Source of the DNA: Chrysaora quinquecirrha
Lineage: Eukaryota; Cnidaria; Scyphozoa; Semaeostomeae; Pelagiidae
Direction of reading: 5' to 3'
Length of the DNA: 64,000 nt
NCBI GenBank assembly: GCA_014526335.1
Contig: JACTAT010000165.1
Coordinates: forward strand, 127,004-191,003
Part shown: piece by piece, positions 1 to 12,772 of the stretch
Layout of the letters: each line of letters opens with the position of its first letter
How positions within the stretch are numbered: position 1 is the stretch's first letter
Position numbers and translations under genes: made by a program
Notes under the pieces: model-generated
Told to the model about the DNA's origin: nothing
Databases searched by the model: none
The model's input: only the letters and a program-made list of their open reading frames with translations

Positions 1-1690
1 AGTATTTATGTAGTTCTCTTACTTCAAAGTAGCTCATAAGGCCTTTATATCAAAGGGAAACTACACTTCAGCAATATTTAATAATTTTTTTAGACATTTT
101 GCCAAATTCTGCCATATAATGCTGCCATATTTTCCATGAGACACAAAGTATTCTGGAGTTCAAAGCTCATTATTTTTGCGAAAAAAGCAATTGATGTACC
201 ATTATTCTACATATTTGAGTTGCCTGATATCTTCTCTATCCAAAAAGTACAATTTTTTAAAATTTCAACTATTTTCATTAGATTTATGACGTCATAAAGA
301 TGCATGATGTCATAGTTATAAAAAATTATTAAAATGCAAATAATATGAACAAATTATACATCATTTGAAAGTTCTTGACAAGTTGAGTTCATTGATGTAT
401 GTTACATTAGGATTAGCCAGGTAATTAAACAATAATCAGCCTATTAGTGTCTTTTTTCCTGTCACTGCTGTCCAAATATGGGTATTGTGTGGTCACGTGA
501 CGTGACGTATGGTCATATATATCATAGTATTAAATTTTAGTAAAAGTAAGTCATTTTCAACCATAAAAGGTAATCAGTTTAGCTGCTAGAATAGATTGTT
601 CAATAGGGGGCGAAAAACGCCCCCATATGAAATAGGGTTAAGGTGTTGGGTTTCTGATTTCATGGGAGACAATCTTCGATAAATCGCATTTGTAGATTAA
701 AATAGAATGACTAACAAGGAAAACCGAACAAGCCTGGAAGTAAAGTTACGAGCGAAAAATAAGAAAAACAAGTTTACCCATGTGGGAAAGGAAAAGGCGC
801 TAAAACATGAAAAGAGGGTTAGACAGAAGAAAAAGTAGATCGAAATCAATGAGAGAAAAGGGGGCATCGTGACACACTGCCCCCCGAGGTTTTACAAACC
901 ACCTACCTTTAAGGTATTGTTTTACACATTAAACCTTCCAGTTTTATGATTTTGGTATGCATTTGTGCACCAAATGTCAAGGGAATTTAATTATACCCAC
1001 TTGTAAGGTATTTTAGGCATAGATCGGACCCAGTTATCCCACAATACCTGTCAGCCATACATTAGGGAGTATCCCCCTAGCGGAGTGTCAGTCTAAAAAG
1101 CATTTTAGTATGCCCAAAATGTTTCCGCTGTTTATTGCAATTCTGAGACTGTTTGACTAGAATTCTGAGACTGACTAATTGTTGGTTTACCTAATTTATA
1201 TGGTTTACCTTTTGCTATAGCTTAAAAAATGGAAATGAAAGTTAAAAGTTGGACAAATGTTTACTCACTTTTGTCATCTGCATTCTCATCTACAGAGGTA
1301 ATGCTAATAAGTAATGCAATTTGGGACCGCTTGTCTGCTTGATGTAAATATTTAACACGTGTACTTCCAGTTGTTGGAAAGAACAGATAGATATAAATAT
1401 TGTACCGGATGTCGTTCAAACTGAAATTGATATTACTGTTACTTTCTGTTCTGCCCAGACACGTTCTATTTCATTATTTCAAGCTAATTCATCGGCAATT
1501 TTTTTAAACCTTCCGTGTCACAAAGAAAATCCTTCCGCTGCGGAAGTTTCTTGACAGCCTAACCAGAAACTTAAATCGAGGTACATCGTGATTTTCTATA
1601 TTAAAAAATCAGCCTGTCTAATTTTATATCTATCCAAGTGTACACAAATTTTGCTTGATAGAAATATTGCTTCATCTTTGATATGATTTC
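1..1690. other. Gene-free AT-rich stretch
   Basis: No convincing exon was seen. A short basic open frame of 43 codons (707-838) is the only coding-like piece; its lysine/arginine-rich end resembles nucleolar protein tails, but there is no family match I can name. A GGGGGC/GCCCCC inverted pair lies near 605-625. Confidence 0.5.
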
Positions 1691-1696
1691 AAACTC

Positions 1697-2096
1697 AGGA
1701 GGGGGTGGGGTACTTCATTGTACAAATGACTAGACATGCCGTCCAGTTTTTCCAAACCCACCCATGTCTACCGATAAATTCTGTTTCTCGTGGTACCCAT
1801 GTATAGAAAAAACAACAAAATTTTTTACCCATTTGTACCAATATCTCAAATGTTTGAAGCCAATTTTACTCCTTGAGGCAACTCTAAATGCGGCGAAATG
1901 GCTTGCGCTGAAAACTAAAACGCACTTTTTATCCGGCTTTTCAAAGCAATGCATGTCTAAAATTTTTTATACCACCCATGTGTAGAGATTCTTTACGAAA
2001 AATCAACTCATATGTAGGGAAATTGGCACTGAAAAAGTTACCCATTTGAGCGGCACGTCTGGTATAACGAACAATGGAAGTATCCCCCCCCGGGAT
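1697..2096. mobile_element. Short TIR element, GGGGGTACTT family
   Basis: The left end reads GGGGGTGGGGTACTTCATTG and the right end is its imperfect inverse (CAATGGAAGTATCCCCCCCC). No transposase frame is present, so this is a non-autonomous element. A related element with the same kind of ends lies at about 49,995-50,362. Confidence 0.55.
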
Positions 2097-2699
2097 TTCA
2101 AACCCGTTTCTAGAGAACTTTTATCAGGAACTGAGCACTTGTAAGAAGAAAAACAGTATTTGCGTTAAGGTAACCATATCCAGAACATGAGTGTTACATG
2201 GGCACATAATAGGGTAATTAAAGGTTTTCTTGGAAACAATTAAGAGACACGTATCCTGTAATATCTTGTCAAGAAGCTAGCGTGGGTGCTATGGGTGAGA
2301 TGTAGCTCCATACAACCTGCCACCTAATCTTTGCTGCCACATACTAGGCTGACAATACTCAATGGCAGCCGGTGCACTCGCTAACATAGTTCATGCCAGC
2401 AACATGATTACACCCAACACGATTTGGCCTGTAGTCCTCGGCGGTCGCAAAACGGGGAGGGGGGCGGTTTGATAATCCCCGGGTTTCAATGGGCGTATTC
2501 AAATCAAAAGTGGGCAGAAACACCAAACTGACGGAAACGCAGTCGGTCAGACTGGATTTAGAAAAAGAAATCAAAGAGGAACAAAACGTTTGACCGCACC
2601 ACACTCTGATAGAGAAGATAGGGTGCCTGTTGCTGTGTACGAAGAATGCTGGTATGCTGAGCAGCTGGTTACTATGACAACTATGTGGATAACCGCATA

Positions 2700-2821
2700 T
2701 ATGATGATGATTATGCTTAACAATAATATTGACGATGATTATTATTACGATGATAATGATAATATTCATGATGATGATCGTGATGATGATGATGATTATG
2801 ATGATGATGATGATGGTCTTA

Positions 2822-2867
<46 letters not shown>

Positions 2868-2890
2868 CAATGGTGATAATGAAGATGATG
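2700..2890. repeat. (GAT)n trinucleotide microsatellite
   Basis: Imperfect then near-perfect GAT/ATG triplets. The Asp, Met, Ile, His and Ser runs read through it in different frames are artefacts of the repeat and not proteins. Confidence 0.9.
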
Positions 2891-3741
2891 TTGGTGGTGA
2901 TAGGTGGTGGTTGGGGATGGTTGTGCTGTGGTTGGCTTTGACTTTGGATTGACTGTAAGGGATGATGATGCCGTTTCCTCGATCGCACCATATTCTAGAA
3001 CCATCCATTTTGAAATTTCTGCGTTTGGCCTTAGTTTCCTTACTCGTGATGTCGTGTGACGTTGGTGACAAATATGCCAATCCTCGTGAAGTAAACAGCA
3101 AGTAGCCCTTGCATCTATTGTTTTCACCATTGTAGCAGCTCTTTTGCATCCATTGTTTGCTGTTTCATCTTTTGCTACAGTTTCAGCGTGTATGCGTAGC
3201 TCCAACACATCAAATAGCTAAATACAAAAGTTGAAGACGAGTCAGAATCAGGGTCATTCGACAGCCTAAACTGTCATTATCAGTCTCAAACATGCCAATG
3301 TTTGAACAAACGACCCCTTACCACACCCGTAAATTGTTTTTCATCCCCCAAATCGAATAGGTATCGGTCAATCCTAAACGTTGATGATGATGATGATTAT
3401 AACGTTGCTAACGATGAAGATGATGGTGGGGACCCTGGTGGTGCTTGTAGTTATAGTAACTCCGTTCCCTCGAGTCCCTCGAACACAAATCCTTTTCAAA
3501 ATTGCCGCACTCGGCTTAGTTTCCTTAATTGCGGTGTCAAGAATGTTTGCAATGCTTGTTATTGGCAAAAATTGACGTATGTGGCAATATGCCAATCATC
3601 ATGCCAAACCACTTATGTTTAATTTCATGCATTTTTACTCTCGTGTTTAACTCAATTAGAAAAAAATTTTCAATAAGCAATCCTTGGCAATCCGTACTTA
3701 ATAAACGGGGGCACCAGCTTATCAATATTCAGCAGTAAGGA

Positions 3742-4350
3742 TTGCCACTGTTTTCTGTTGCGATAAAATCAAACATAGCAACGCTATCGCTGTGTCCGAA
3801 GGACAATTATCATCATCACAATCATCATCATCATCAAAATCGCTATCATCATCGTAATCGTTATCTTTATTGTCATCATGATCATGATCATCAACATCGT
3901 CATTATCATCATTGTCATCATCATCATCATCATCGCCATCGTCATATGATATGATATGATTCTTTTTTTGTTAGTTACAACAGATAGTGATATACACTAA
4001 TTCATACTAACATTAACAACCATAAGAATTGCATTAATCAACTCACATCTCTATGCACCATCATCATCATAACATCATCATCGTTCTCATCATCAAAACT
4101 ATTATCAAAGTAAGACCTTCGAGAACTTCTGCCTAATAGTCGACCACAATGAATCATCTACTTGTTTACAAACTCCGTAATTGTCAATTAGTTGGTTTTC
4201 ATGATGATCAATTACGGCGACTTCAAAGTTTACTTCCTCGTATTTGTGACTCATCTATTGATACACGTTTGGCAGGAAAAAGCGTCTATACATACATGTA
4301 TCCATGCATGCGTTCCACGAACACCCTCTCATTGTGTCCTTCGGACATAA
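3742..4350. repeat. Dispersed repeat with TGTCC..GGACA ends and (ATC)n core
   Basis: TGTCCGAAGGACA at 3793-3805 and its inverse TGTCCTTCGGACA at 4335-4347 bracket an (ATC)n-rich stretch. The same end, preceded by AGCAACGCTATCGC, recurs on the other strand at about 26,380-26,545 next to another (GAT)n run. The repeat family therefore carries its own triplet microsatellite. Confidence 0.6.
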
Positions 4351-5360
4351 AAATGAAATTCTAAGACTTCATTGCAGTCTGGCTTTCATTTTTGCATAAA
4401 ATAATCACGTTTTATTATAGTGTTGCCACCAAACTGTTAAAAGCTTTTATCTTCTTCCCTGACTTTCAACGACCAGGAGTCACAGTAAAATTCAGTTTTT
4501 TTTATTAAAAGGTCTGTCATGCTTATTCAATTTTCAATAAAATTTCTTTTTACATATCCTGACGTCTGTCTTTTAGCCCCTTGGTATTGTAAAGACTTAA
4601 TCCCATTGACTGCACATTTGGGCCCAGTCCCCGGGTTTCCCGAACACATGGTTTAGCAATGACGCGCGCCTCTGAAGTATCAGTTGCCTTGGTTTATCAT
4701 CAAAATTTTCGTCACGAAATGTATGAGATACGCCCGATATGATCTCAAGCTTAACCTAGCTTTGTATAAAGTTAGTTATTTTTTTGGTGTTTATAAATAT
4801 ATAAGAATTTGAATGTCTCTCTTCTTCGGAACCTAATTACTTTGCAACACTTGGCGCTAAGGCTGATTATGGAATTTGAAGTAGTAGTATTGGAAAAGGA
4901 AAGTTTGCGAAGAAATATAAAATCAGTTTGTATTCTTAAAATATAAGTGAAGTTGAACGCTTTGATCCATCACAGATCATAAGTAGCACTGGATTGTCGA
5001 TTGGCTTAAAGTACAAAGCTGAAACGACAGGATTGCTGAAAAGGCAAAGCAGCAAGAATCGTTTTTGGCTGTCTAACAAAAGGGTGGACTTATTTAGCGA
5101 AGAATTAAAACTTATCAAAGCATGATAGAAAAGAAAGGACAAATGTTGTGATTTTAGTTTGACATTCTGAATTTTCTTATTTACTTAAACAACTTAGTTC
5201 AAACAATTCTTTATCGTTAGATCCATTGTTTTATCTCTCATTTATCATTGCATTGAAGAGGGAAAGAAAAAATTTTGCCTCAGTATCGATTTAAACTTAC
5301 ATATAAAAATGAATCATCTGCTTTTATTTCTAGATTTCAAGTATTTTGGATGTAAATTAT

Positions 5361-5871
5361 TCACTGCATTGCATAAACATCGATGCACATTGTCCCAGGG
5401 TTGTTTCCTTCAGCGTACTTGAAAAGATCTTCTCCGTACCATACTCTGTACAAAGTTCTTTTCTTGAATGTATATGGTGTTAAACCAGTCGAAAATACCA
5501 ATTGATTAGAACCAATCTTATTTCCATTCAAATAATACCATCCTCTGTGTCCAGAAGCGTACTGCACTGGTGGGGCCGGAACAATCACCTTGTTATCAGG
5601 ATCCGTTAGATGCACTTCAAAATAATTTTTCACCGACTTGTACGGGCAATTAAAAGTCCCATAATAACTTTCACCAGCGCAAGAAATTCTTCCACTAACA
5701 TGAACAAGCTTGACTTGGTATGCTGTTATCTGTTTGTCAACAGGAAATACCCCCATATGAATTCCTGCGTCCACCATAACAAACTGGTCTGCAGTTAAGT
5801 TTCGTCCATCTTGCAGAGACATTTTGTGCTGATGTCAGAACTATCATAAACAGCAGAACTAAAGCAAAATC
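5361..5871 (-). CDS. Secreted protein of unnamed family, copy 1 (one frameshift)
   Basis: Last exon of a small secreted protein, about 67% like copy 2 at 11.0 kb by eye. The acceptor TTTCACAG ends at 5872, and the exon opens with a hydrophobic signal-peptide end (DFALVLLFMIVLTSAQ) before SARWTKLNCRPVCYGG. The frame then breaks in a C5 run on the + strand (5750-5754); removing one base restores GVFPVDKQ, as in copy 2. Conserved landmarks are SCAGESYY, WYYLNGNKIG, RVWYGEDLFKY and CIDVYA before the stop, with five Cys. I do not recognise the family by name; a beta-rich extracellular domain is likely. The first exon with the start codon was not located. A frame starting at 5822 exists, but its first 20 or so residues are out of the true frame. 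The frameshift may be a sequencing error rather than decay. Confidence 0.7.
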
Positions 5872-7630
5872 CTGTGAAATAAGCAGAAGGCAACACGTCA
5901 AGGAAAAGTAATTGGCTCTTCAGCCTTGCTTTAAAGAAAAATTTTTGGGCCTAATGTCCTGAAATAAAGGCTAATGTACGCCCGTACGCACGGGAATGTG
6001 TCTGAAACCAATAAGGCTGGGAGCTAATAAGGCTGGGAGCTAATACAGCCAATGGGTGATTTCGTCTCCATAGCGCTGCCATATCAATATTTTATATATG
6101 CTTTAAATTTTAAATGTAATTAAATTTATAATTATCTTATATTATCAATATTTCAGAAAAAGAAAACTCACATTTTTTAGCTGTGATTTAATTCTGATCA
6201 TGTTTGGATTTGCTTTAGAAGTTTTCTTACGATAATGCTGAGCATTTATCTATATGTGTCTCTTTTCGTGTACTTCTATAATTTCTGATTTGTAGAGCTT
6301 TTTTGACAGGAAATACAATCTTTTGATGCTATATGACACTTGTATTGGTTTAATATTATTCATTATTATTCAACACCTGACCCTTACGACGATGCGGTTT
6401 CCCTATATGTTTAGACAGATTAAATCGATAAATAAAAAATAGATCCAGAACATCTTCCGGTTTGGAGAAAAAATCTTCCGCTTTGGAGAAAAATCTTCCT
6501 GTTGTCATTGGGGAAAATCTTTTACGAGATAATGTATATATATTTGGAATAAAGTTTTGGCTGCGTAAAGACCAAGTTTCTTAAATCTGTGATTGTATTT
6601 TACACCCTTGCATCAATCTTAAATTATTATATATATTTATTATTATTATTATTATTTTTTTTTTTAATAATTATTATTTCACACTTTTTCAAAACAAGCA
6701 ACTGGACTTTTGTCCAGCCCTTAAGTTGCTTAAAGTTAATGAAATTTCAGCCCTCAAAGTTGCTTAAAGTTGCTTAACATTTTTGGTACATAACGACCAC
6801 TCCTTACTTCGCGGGTTAAAATCATCAACTGTTAGGTCTACAACACAAGACTTTTGAAGACAGTGTAGTAAATGGAAATATGTTACAAAAAGGCTGTTAT
6901 ATCATTTCAAATCAAAATTTGAGATTTTCTCTCGGACGAGCATTGTTTTGAAAGAAATGCTTGTGTGCCCCCCCCCCCCCAGGACACCTTCCACATATTT
7001 CTTTCTAGTCCTCTAAATGACTTTACATCCTCCGCATTACTGCGCAGACGTAACCTAGGTTGATCCCTTTCCACCATGTTGCACATCCTTCAAATTAACG
7101 TTGTTGTATGAGGAGTTCGGAGGTGCTTTTATTCTTTTTTACTCGGTTTTTCTTTTCGGCCTTCGTGTTTTTTACTTAAGTTTCAAAAGCATCATCATGT
7201 TTCTAAATGCAGTTAAAAGCACATATTATAAGCATTAGCAGAAAACAATTTGCAAAAATAAGTTGCTAGAGCAATCGTTTTTAAGAATTTGACTTTTGAT
7301 TTAAGACTTTTGTGTATGAATCTGTTAGCATGATGTCTCCTATTTACTCCCAGTTATTTTTTGAAACATTCTCATCTGTTCATCTTAATGATACAACGCA
7401 AGCGTTAAAGGGTAACACCTTGCAATTTGTTTTAAGAGCTCTTAAGTAGACAGGCACCCAGGCATCAGATCCTGGACCAATGCATTTCCTGCAGCAGCAA
7501 GTAGCTAATAATCCGTCTGCTATGGTTAAGTAATCCTCTTCTCGGCGCAACATTAAGTCATGCTCGAAATTTAACTCTTAATATTGGTGTTTTTGTTTGA
7601 TTCTTTTTCGTAAGAGAAGGAGAGAGAAAT
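5872..7630. other. Gene-free stretch with GTTGCTTAA repeat
   Basis: No exon recognised. Bases 6690-6850 are a dispersed repeat (CAGCCCTCAAAGTTGCTTAA twice, then CTTCGCGGGT and AACTGTTAGG) that recurs at 60,770-60,940. A C11 tract is at about 6969. Confidence 0.6.
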
Positions 7631-7885
7631 ATGGGAAGAAAATTAAAAGACCTGAAGATTAACATATCGCATTGTATCACCTCTCTAATCATCATGATTC
7701 ATTCAGTGGTCCTGTGCAAAGAAAATCCAATCTACTTTCAAACCAGAGTAAAATTAGGAATGGGATCAAAAGTTTATGAAGCCTACAGTCATACAATTTT
7801 TGGATTACATCCAGAGAGAGCAGTAGATGATATCTTAGGCATCAATAAGCCTATTCTTCGTGAAAATTTGTTGAATAAGAGGTAA
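7631..7885 (+). CDS. Possible first exon of an unknown secreted protein
   Basis: Open frame of 84 codons. The N-terminus has a basic stretch then a hydrophobic segment (CITSLIIMIHSVVLC) that could be a signal peptide. The remainder is mixed, with coding-like composition (RVKLGMGSKVYEAYSHTIFG). It reaches AAGAG|GTAAGC, a good splice donor, a few bases before its stop, so it may be an exon rather than a complete gene. I found no following exon and recognise no family. It could equally be a chance open frame. Confidence 0.3.
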   Translation: MGRKLKDLKINISHCITSLIIMIHSVVLCKENPIYFQTRVKLGMGSKVYEAYSHTIFGLHPERAVDDILGINKPILRENLLNKR

Positions 7886-8530
7886 GCAATTAAAAAGTAA
7901 TCTATAGCAACCTTGTCGCTTATGTCGCTTGGCTTCAAATCAAATAATGTCAGAAATCGTCATGGCAAAAGCATATATCGCATATAAAGCATAGGTCAGC
8001 GACCCGGCAATGATTTTTTCACTGCACGAATACTTTGAATGTCTCTTATGGCACGTTTTATCTCTTATGGCACGTTTGTACAGTTTGCAAGCTGCACACT
8101 CAAAACTTGATGCCATTGATTATCACCGTGCAAGGAAAAGTTTTTAAGGTGGCCTGTTTCAAGATTACGTCCAGAACTGCGATTTTTGTTTTTACTGAAT
8201 TATGCAATCTTCAGCCTCGCTATCTTTTTGTTGTATTTTTCGCTTATGATTTTAATGAACTATTGTTATTGTTGTTTAGCTTAGTACTTTGTGCCATGTG
8301 ATCGCGTGGTCCTGGTGGTGACATGTTTTCACTTTAGATATTCTTAGTAACTAGTCATTCGCATTCGTATCAGAATCGCACAAGGCATTCAGAGAAGTTA
8401 TTCGCATTCGCATATACAAGTTATTTGCCTTCGCTGTCGCACGCATGCAGTTGGAAAAGGCGCATTGCTTAATCGCACAGAGTTGGTGTTATTCACAGCT
8501 TTTATCCGCAATCGCAGAATTCATTTGCAG

Positions 8531-8893
8531 TATTTACACGTTTTATTTTTAAAAGGAACACCTTTATAAGGAGCTTGAGGCTGAAAATTCTCAAAAAATT
8601 AAGGAACTTTAAGGAACTGCCGAGGCTCGGATAAATAACTAAGAATAGTTTTTTCAAGAACAAGACGATTTGTGCAAAAAATAGCAGAATTACAATGTAT
8701 TTCCCAAGAAATAACTCCATTTATATTCAAAGTTAGAAAATGAAGCAAGTTTGTATGAATTTGCTGTAAAAATTATTATTCAAACATATCTCACGAAAAG
8801 GAACAGCATAAGGAACTTTAGCCTCATTTTGTTGACAAATTAAGGAACTCCAGCCTCAACTCAGAGTTAAGGTTCCTTATAAAAAAAACGTGT
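8531..8893. mobile_element. TIR element, ACACGTTTT..AAGGAAC family, copy 1
   Basis: About 363 bp. ACACGTTTT and AAGGAAC occur at the left end, with the inverse at the right. It is flanked by an 8-bp direct repeat ATTTGCAG (8523-8530 and 8894-8901), the target-site length typical of hAT elements. A closely similar copy is at 59,566-59,936, and a fragment at about 49,846-49,900. No transposase is present. Confidence 0.7.
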
Positions 8894-11004
8894 ATTTGCA
8901 GAAGCTATTCTTAGTCACTCGCAGAAAGATTCACTTTACATTCCCCTTGAATTTTTAGCTAAGCCTGTATCGTATCGCAAAGTCATCAATTCGTTCTATG
9001 GTATCAAATATTTAAACTTTGTATATTATTGATTGTTTTTTTTGTCGTCCAATGTTTATCTGTGTTTGTTCTCCATGAAGGGCAAAAATCCATACCCTCC
9101 GCGTTGGGATATACTGCGTTATCGCTGTCGGTTTACCAAAGCCACCTTTATTTTCTTCACTTTCTATGTCATTTAGCCAACGATAAAGTCAGCTCATTGC
9201 ATGGATTTTTTGGCATGATATTTATTTTAGTGATAAGGCAAGAGAATTGTTTATCCTTGTTGAGTGGAAAGTTTTGGTAAAGATTTTCACAACAACATTG
9301 GCAGTGTCGCGTTGAAGTGTAGTTAATTGCCGATAATTTTGTGAAATGGATATTGGTTGCGACAGGACCATCAAAGTACTGTAATTTTTACATAAAAGTC
9401 TACAAGCAAACGGTTGCTTTAGATGTGTGTAAAAAATGTAAAAAATATTCAGCACAGAGATTATACATGTTTTGAAAATGGGAAAGTTCTACATTTTGGG
9501 AAGAACATTTTTTTTATTCTCAAAACGCTACCCTGGGTACCAGACTTTCAATTTGAAGAAAAATGAAATTTTTGTATTTTTTTATAACGGGCTTACTCGG
9601 GGGGCTGGGTGGGGCTTGGAACCCTGAAGGAGGAGGGTATTTATAGAATGGAGATTGTTGGAAAGAGTCCTAATATATAATTTCGGTATGTGAATGTATT
9701 AACTATACAACTGTATAACCTTTTTGTGCACTAAGATGGAGCTTGTTAGCTTGCTGTTCCCGGAGGAGGTACTATTTGTCAAACTTGTGGAATCTGCCAC
9801 CAGGTCGGTGGAGTTTAGCTTCTATTTTCATATTTTCAAAGAAGAGTTCGACTTTGACTGTAACGTCTTCGTGCATTACTTAACGCCTTGCATCCATGTC
9901 TAAAATATACTTTTGAACAGAGCAAACAACTCCTTACCTTTTCTCGACGTCTTTTGCTACTAGATTTCAGACCAGTATATATACATGAAACCAACTTTTA
10001 GCAGCTTCTACATACGTTAAGGATTGCATGAGATGAAAACAGAGGAACCGAGGACGTTATTTCGGATTGTTTTCGAAACAAACTGCCTGCCGCTGCCAAC
10101 ACTCTGTTTTTTTTTAGAACTTTGAAAGTTCTACCATCAATTCAAAATAGACAGCTCTACCATCCATAATGGATTGTATATTCTCCAACAAAATGTTTGG
10201 TCATTCATGAATTCTCGTGCCAGTGTGATGCCAGGTACGCAGGTCGCACTTCAAAGCGATCAGGATATAGGACTCTCTCCCATTTTATTTCTTATATTCT
10301 GTTTATAATTAATAATCAAAATCCCGAAACAACATAACTATTTTTAAATGGAAGGAATAGGTTGATCAAAAAGGATTTATGTTCAAAGACTGTACGCAGC
10401 AAGTAACAGCTCAACCAAAAAATGCATTTTAGGTAAGCTTAAAGTTAAAAGTCCAACAACCAAGCTAAAGTATGCTTATAAAAATATATTTCAGCTACCC
10501 AAAAAAATAGAATGACTTAAAATTCCAACTCAAAAAAAAAATAACCCAAAGCTCAAACAAAAAAAAATAGAATGACTCAAAATTCCAACCCAATTGGCTG
10601 TGCCAATAAGGAGGCTGACTTTGTGTCAAAGTTCAAATAAAAATGAAAATTAATAAATATTATGATTTGATGTTTTTCAGTACTATGTGTTCTTCATTCT
10701 AAGGGTTCGAGGGTGCAATGTAAAAACTGGAGGACCCAAAAATTAGCAGGAGAATTTGTCAGACCCAGGAAAAGAGCGGAAATGTTACAAAACCCAAAAA
10801 AATACTTCAAGAATTTGCAAACCCAGCAAAATAGGAAGGATATGGAAGGATATGTTTCAGTAACGTGGAAAGCTATAATTAGTTACGTTGAAGAACCTCG
10901 ACTGTACTATTGCTTCGCATCCTCTGCTGTACTACACATCCTCTACGTTACCGCACATCGCGTTGTGAACTTGTTGTAGGTGTTGTAGGTGTTGAATCTG
11001 TTGA
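8894..11004. other. Gene-free stretch
   Basis: No convincing exon. Bases 10,197-10,275 are a repeat (TCGTGCCAGTGTGATGCCAG) that recurs at 37,806-37,870. Poly-A-rich repeats of AAAAAATAGAATGACT lie at 10,500-10,620. Confidence 0.5.
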
Positions 11005-11563
11005 ATGCTGCAAAATTTGTGCGGGGTGAAAATTCTGATGCTTTTCCTGCAGGCTTTAGCCGTAGCATTGCTGCATGCAATTATCTCTGTACATGCGCAG
11101 AATAACTCTGCAAGATGGACCAAACTAAACTGCGGACCAGTTTGTTATGGTGGTCGAGGAAATTCTTATGGCGTTTTCGTGGTTGACAAACAGATTTCTG
11201 CATACGAAATCAAGATGGTGCATATCGATGGCAAGGTTTCTTGTGCTGGTGAAAGTTACTATCGTATCTTCAACTGTCGTTACAAAACAGTAAAAGCATA
11301 TTTTGAAGTTCATCTCACCAACGAAAATAACAAGGTTATTGTTCCTCCCCCACCTGTCCAATACGCAGTCGAACACAAAGGTTGGTATTATGTGAATGGA
11401 AATAAGATTGGTGTTAATCAAGTGGTTTTTTTCTACAGGTTTACAACCATACACATTCATGAAAGGAGGAATTTACAGAGTTTGGTATGGAGAGGATCTC
11501 TTCAAATATGCTGATGCAGACAATCGTGGAAGAATGTGCATTGACGTTTATGCATTAGAATAA
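11005..11563 (+). CDS. Secreted protein of unnamed family, copy 2 (one frameshift)
   Basis: The start at 11005 or 11038 gives a clear signal peptide (MLFLQALAVALLHAIISVHA then QN). An in-frame CAG at 11050-11052 also makes a possible splice acceptor, as in copy 1. The mature part runs SARWTKLNCGPVCYGG, VSCAGESYY, WYYVNGNKIG. The frame breaks at a T7 run (11426-11432): copy 1 has one T fewer at this place, and dropping one T restores STGLQPYTF, RVWYGEDLFKY and CIDVYALE up to the TAA at 11561. The two copies are divergently oriented 5.1 kb apart and must be a duplication. The function is unknown to me; the family is extracellular and Cys-poor. Confidence 0.72.
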
Positions 11564-12257
11564 ATGTCATTTGACAAATGATACCTTAGCTAAATATAGC
11601 AACTTGCCAGTTTCGCTTGCTTTATTGAAAATCTGTTAATCTGTTGTTTTGCTGGATGAATAAGCTTATCCTATGCTGCAATGATACTTTTTAACACAAA
11701 AAACGTTTCTTCCTTCTTTTTAAAGCCTGGTCTTCATATCGTCGAGAACGACGGGAACGCGTTTTTATCATTACCACTGAAACGCTTATAATCGCTTGTA
11801 ATTTATGATTATAAAATACCTAGAATTTCAGAACAATATTTCAAAAATACAACCCTGTTCTGCAATGAATTGCGTTGAAATTGCAAGATTAGTACTCTGA
11901 TGTGCGTCATTGCCGGGGGTGGGAATAGGCGAATCGCCCTCGATTAACAATGATTTCGTTAATAAAGATGATATGCAACCGCACTCAGAGATATCCTCCA
12001 CCGAATGTAATATCGCCCACCGCACTATTCATATTTTGGTAGGGGTTTGTGAACAGAGGAATTTTTTTTCCGACCCATCCTCTGGTAATTTTATTTTACG
12101 AAAACCCATCCATAGGTTATTGAAATATCCGCGCCAATTTTAGAACTACAACAAAAAGCACAAAAAATATTAAGATCGGGATTTAAGCATTTTAGCAACA
12201 TTTATCAGTCTTTCGCGCATTAATTAGAACTTATATCCAAACGGGCATACAACTTGA
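11564..12257. other. Gene-free spacer
   Basis: No exon seen. A short AAAGCCTGGTCTTCATAT motif at about 11,723 resembles the ends of the AGCCTGGTTTC elements described at 14.9 and 55.4 kb, but no partner end was found. Confidence 0.4.
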
Positions 12258-12482
12258 TAATGAATAAAATAACCAGAAGCTTAAACATTTTTAAGATAGC
12301 AAACGAAAGATGACAAGATATTAGCTATCGACTTTATATTCGACTGCACTTTCCAGCAGTCATCATCAGAGTGATGATGACTGCTGGAAATTGCAGTCGA
12401 ATATAAAGTCGATAGCTAATATCTTGTCATCTTTCGTTTGCTATCTTAAAAATGTTTAAGCTTCTGGTTATTTTATTCATTA
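12258..12482. mobile_element. Near-perfect 225-bp palindrome (foldback element)
   Basis: The two arms of about 110 bp are almost exact inverse copies, from TAATGAATAAAATAACCAG to CTGGTTATTTTATTCATTA, with the centre near 12,370. It is bounded by a 16-bp direct repeat (CATTAATTAGAACTTA at 12,219-12,234 and 12,478-12,493) that overlaps the right arm end. The arm sequence GATAGCAAACGAAAGATGAC recurs as the ends of the 35.5-36.05 kb repeat. Confidence 0.8.
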
Positions 12483-12772
12483 ATTAGAACTTACTTGAAA
12501 AACGCACCCATTCTCAGGTAAAAAAAACTAAAAAACTTACCCATGCTCAGGTAAAACCAAGAAAAAGAGCCACCCATTCTGGCTGCACATTTCCACTTTC
12601 CAAATATTCAAGAGTGCCCCCACAGATATCGGGACAGGTTTCCAGCCCAAGCAAAGGACCCAACAACAATTCAATTCAATTAAATATTGTCAGTTCTTCT
12701 TCTGTCATAGAATAGAGGAGAGGGTTGCCCGAAAACGCGCGAAGATTGTGAGGACGACAAGGTGAAGAGAAT

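Noticed and set aside
707..838. 43-codon basic frame (SLEVKLRAKNKKNK...)
   Set aside because: Looks like a nucleolar-protein tail but is short, has a poor upstream acceptor and no family I can name.
2359..3208. Several long open frames rich in His, Ile, Asp, Met or Ser
   Set aside because: All are read-through of the (GAT)n/(ATC)n microsatellite in different frames.
8035..8301. 88-codon hydrophobic frame
   Set aside because: Low-complexity T-rich DNA; no splice sites or motif support it.
10713..10979. 88-codon frame before copy 2 of the secreted family
   Set aside because: Composition follows A-rich repeats; no motif, and no in-phase link to the gene.
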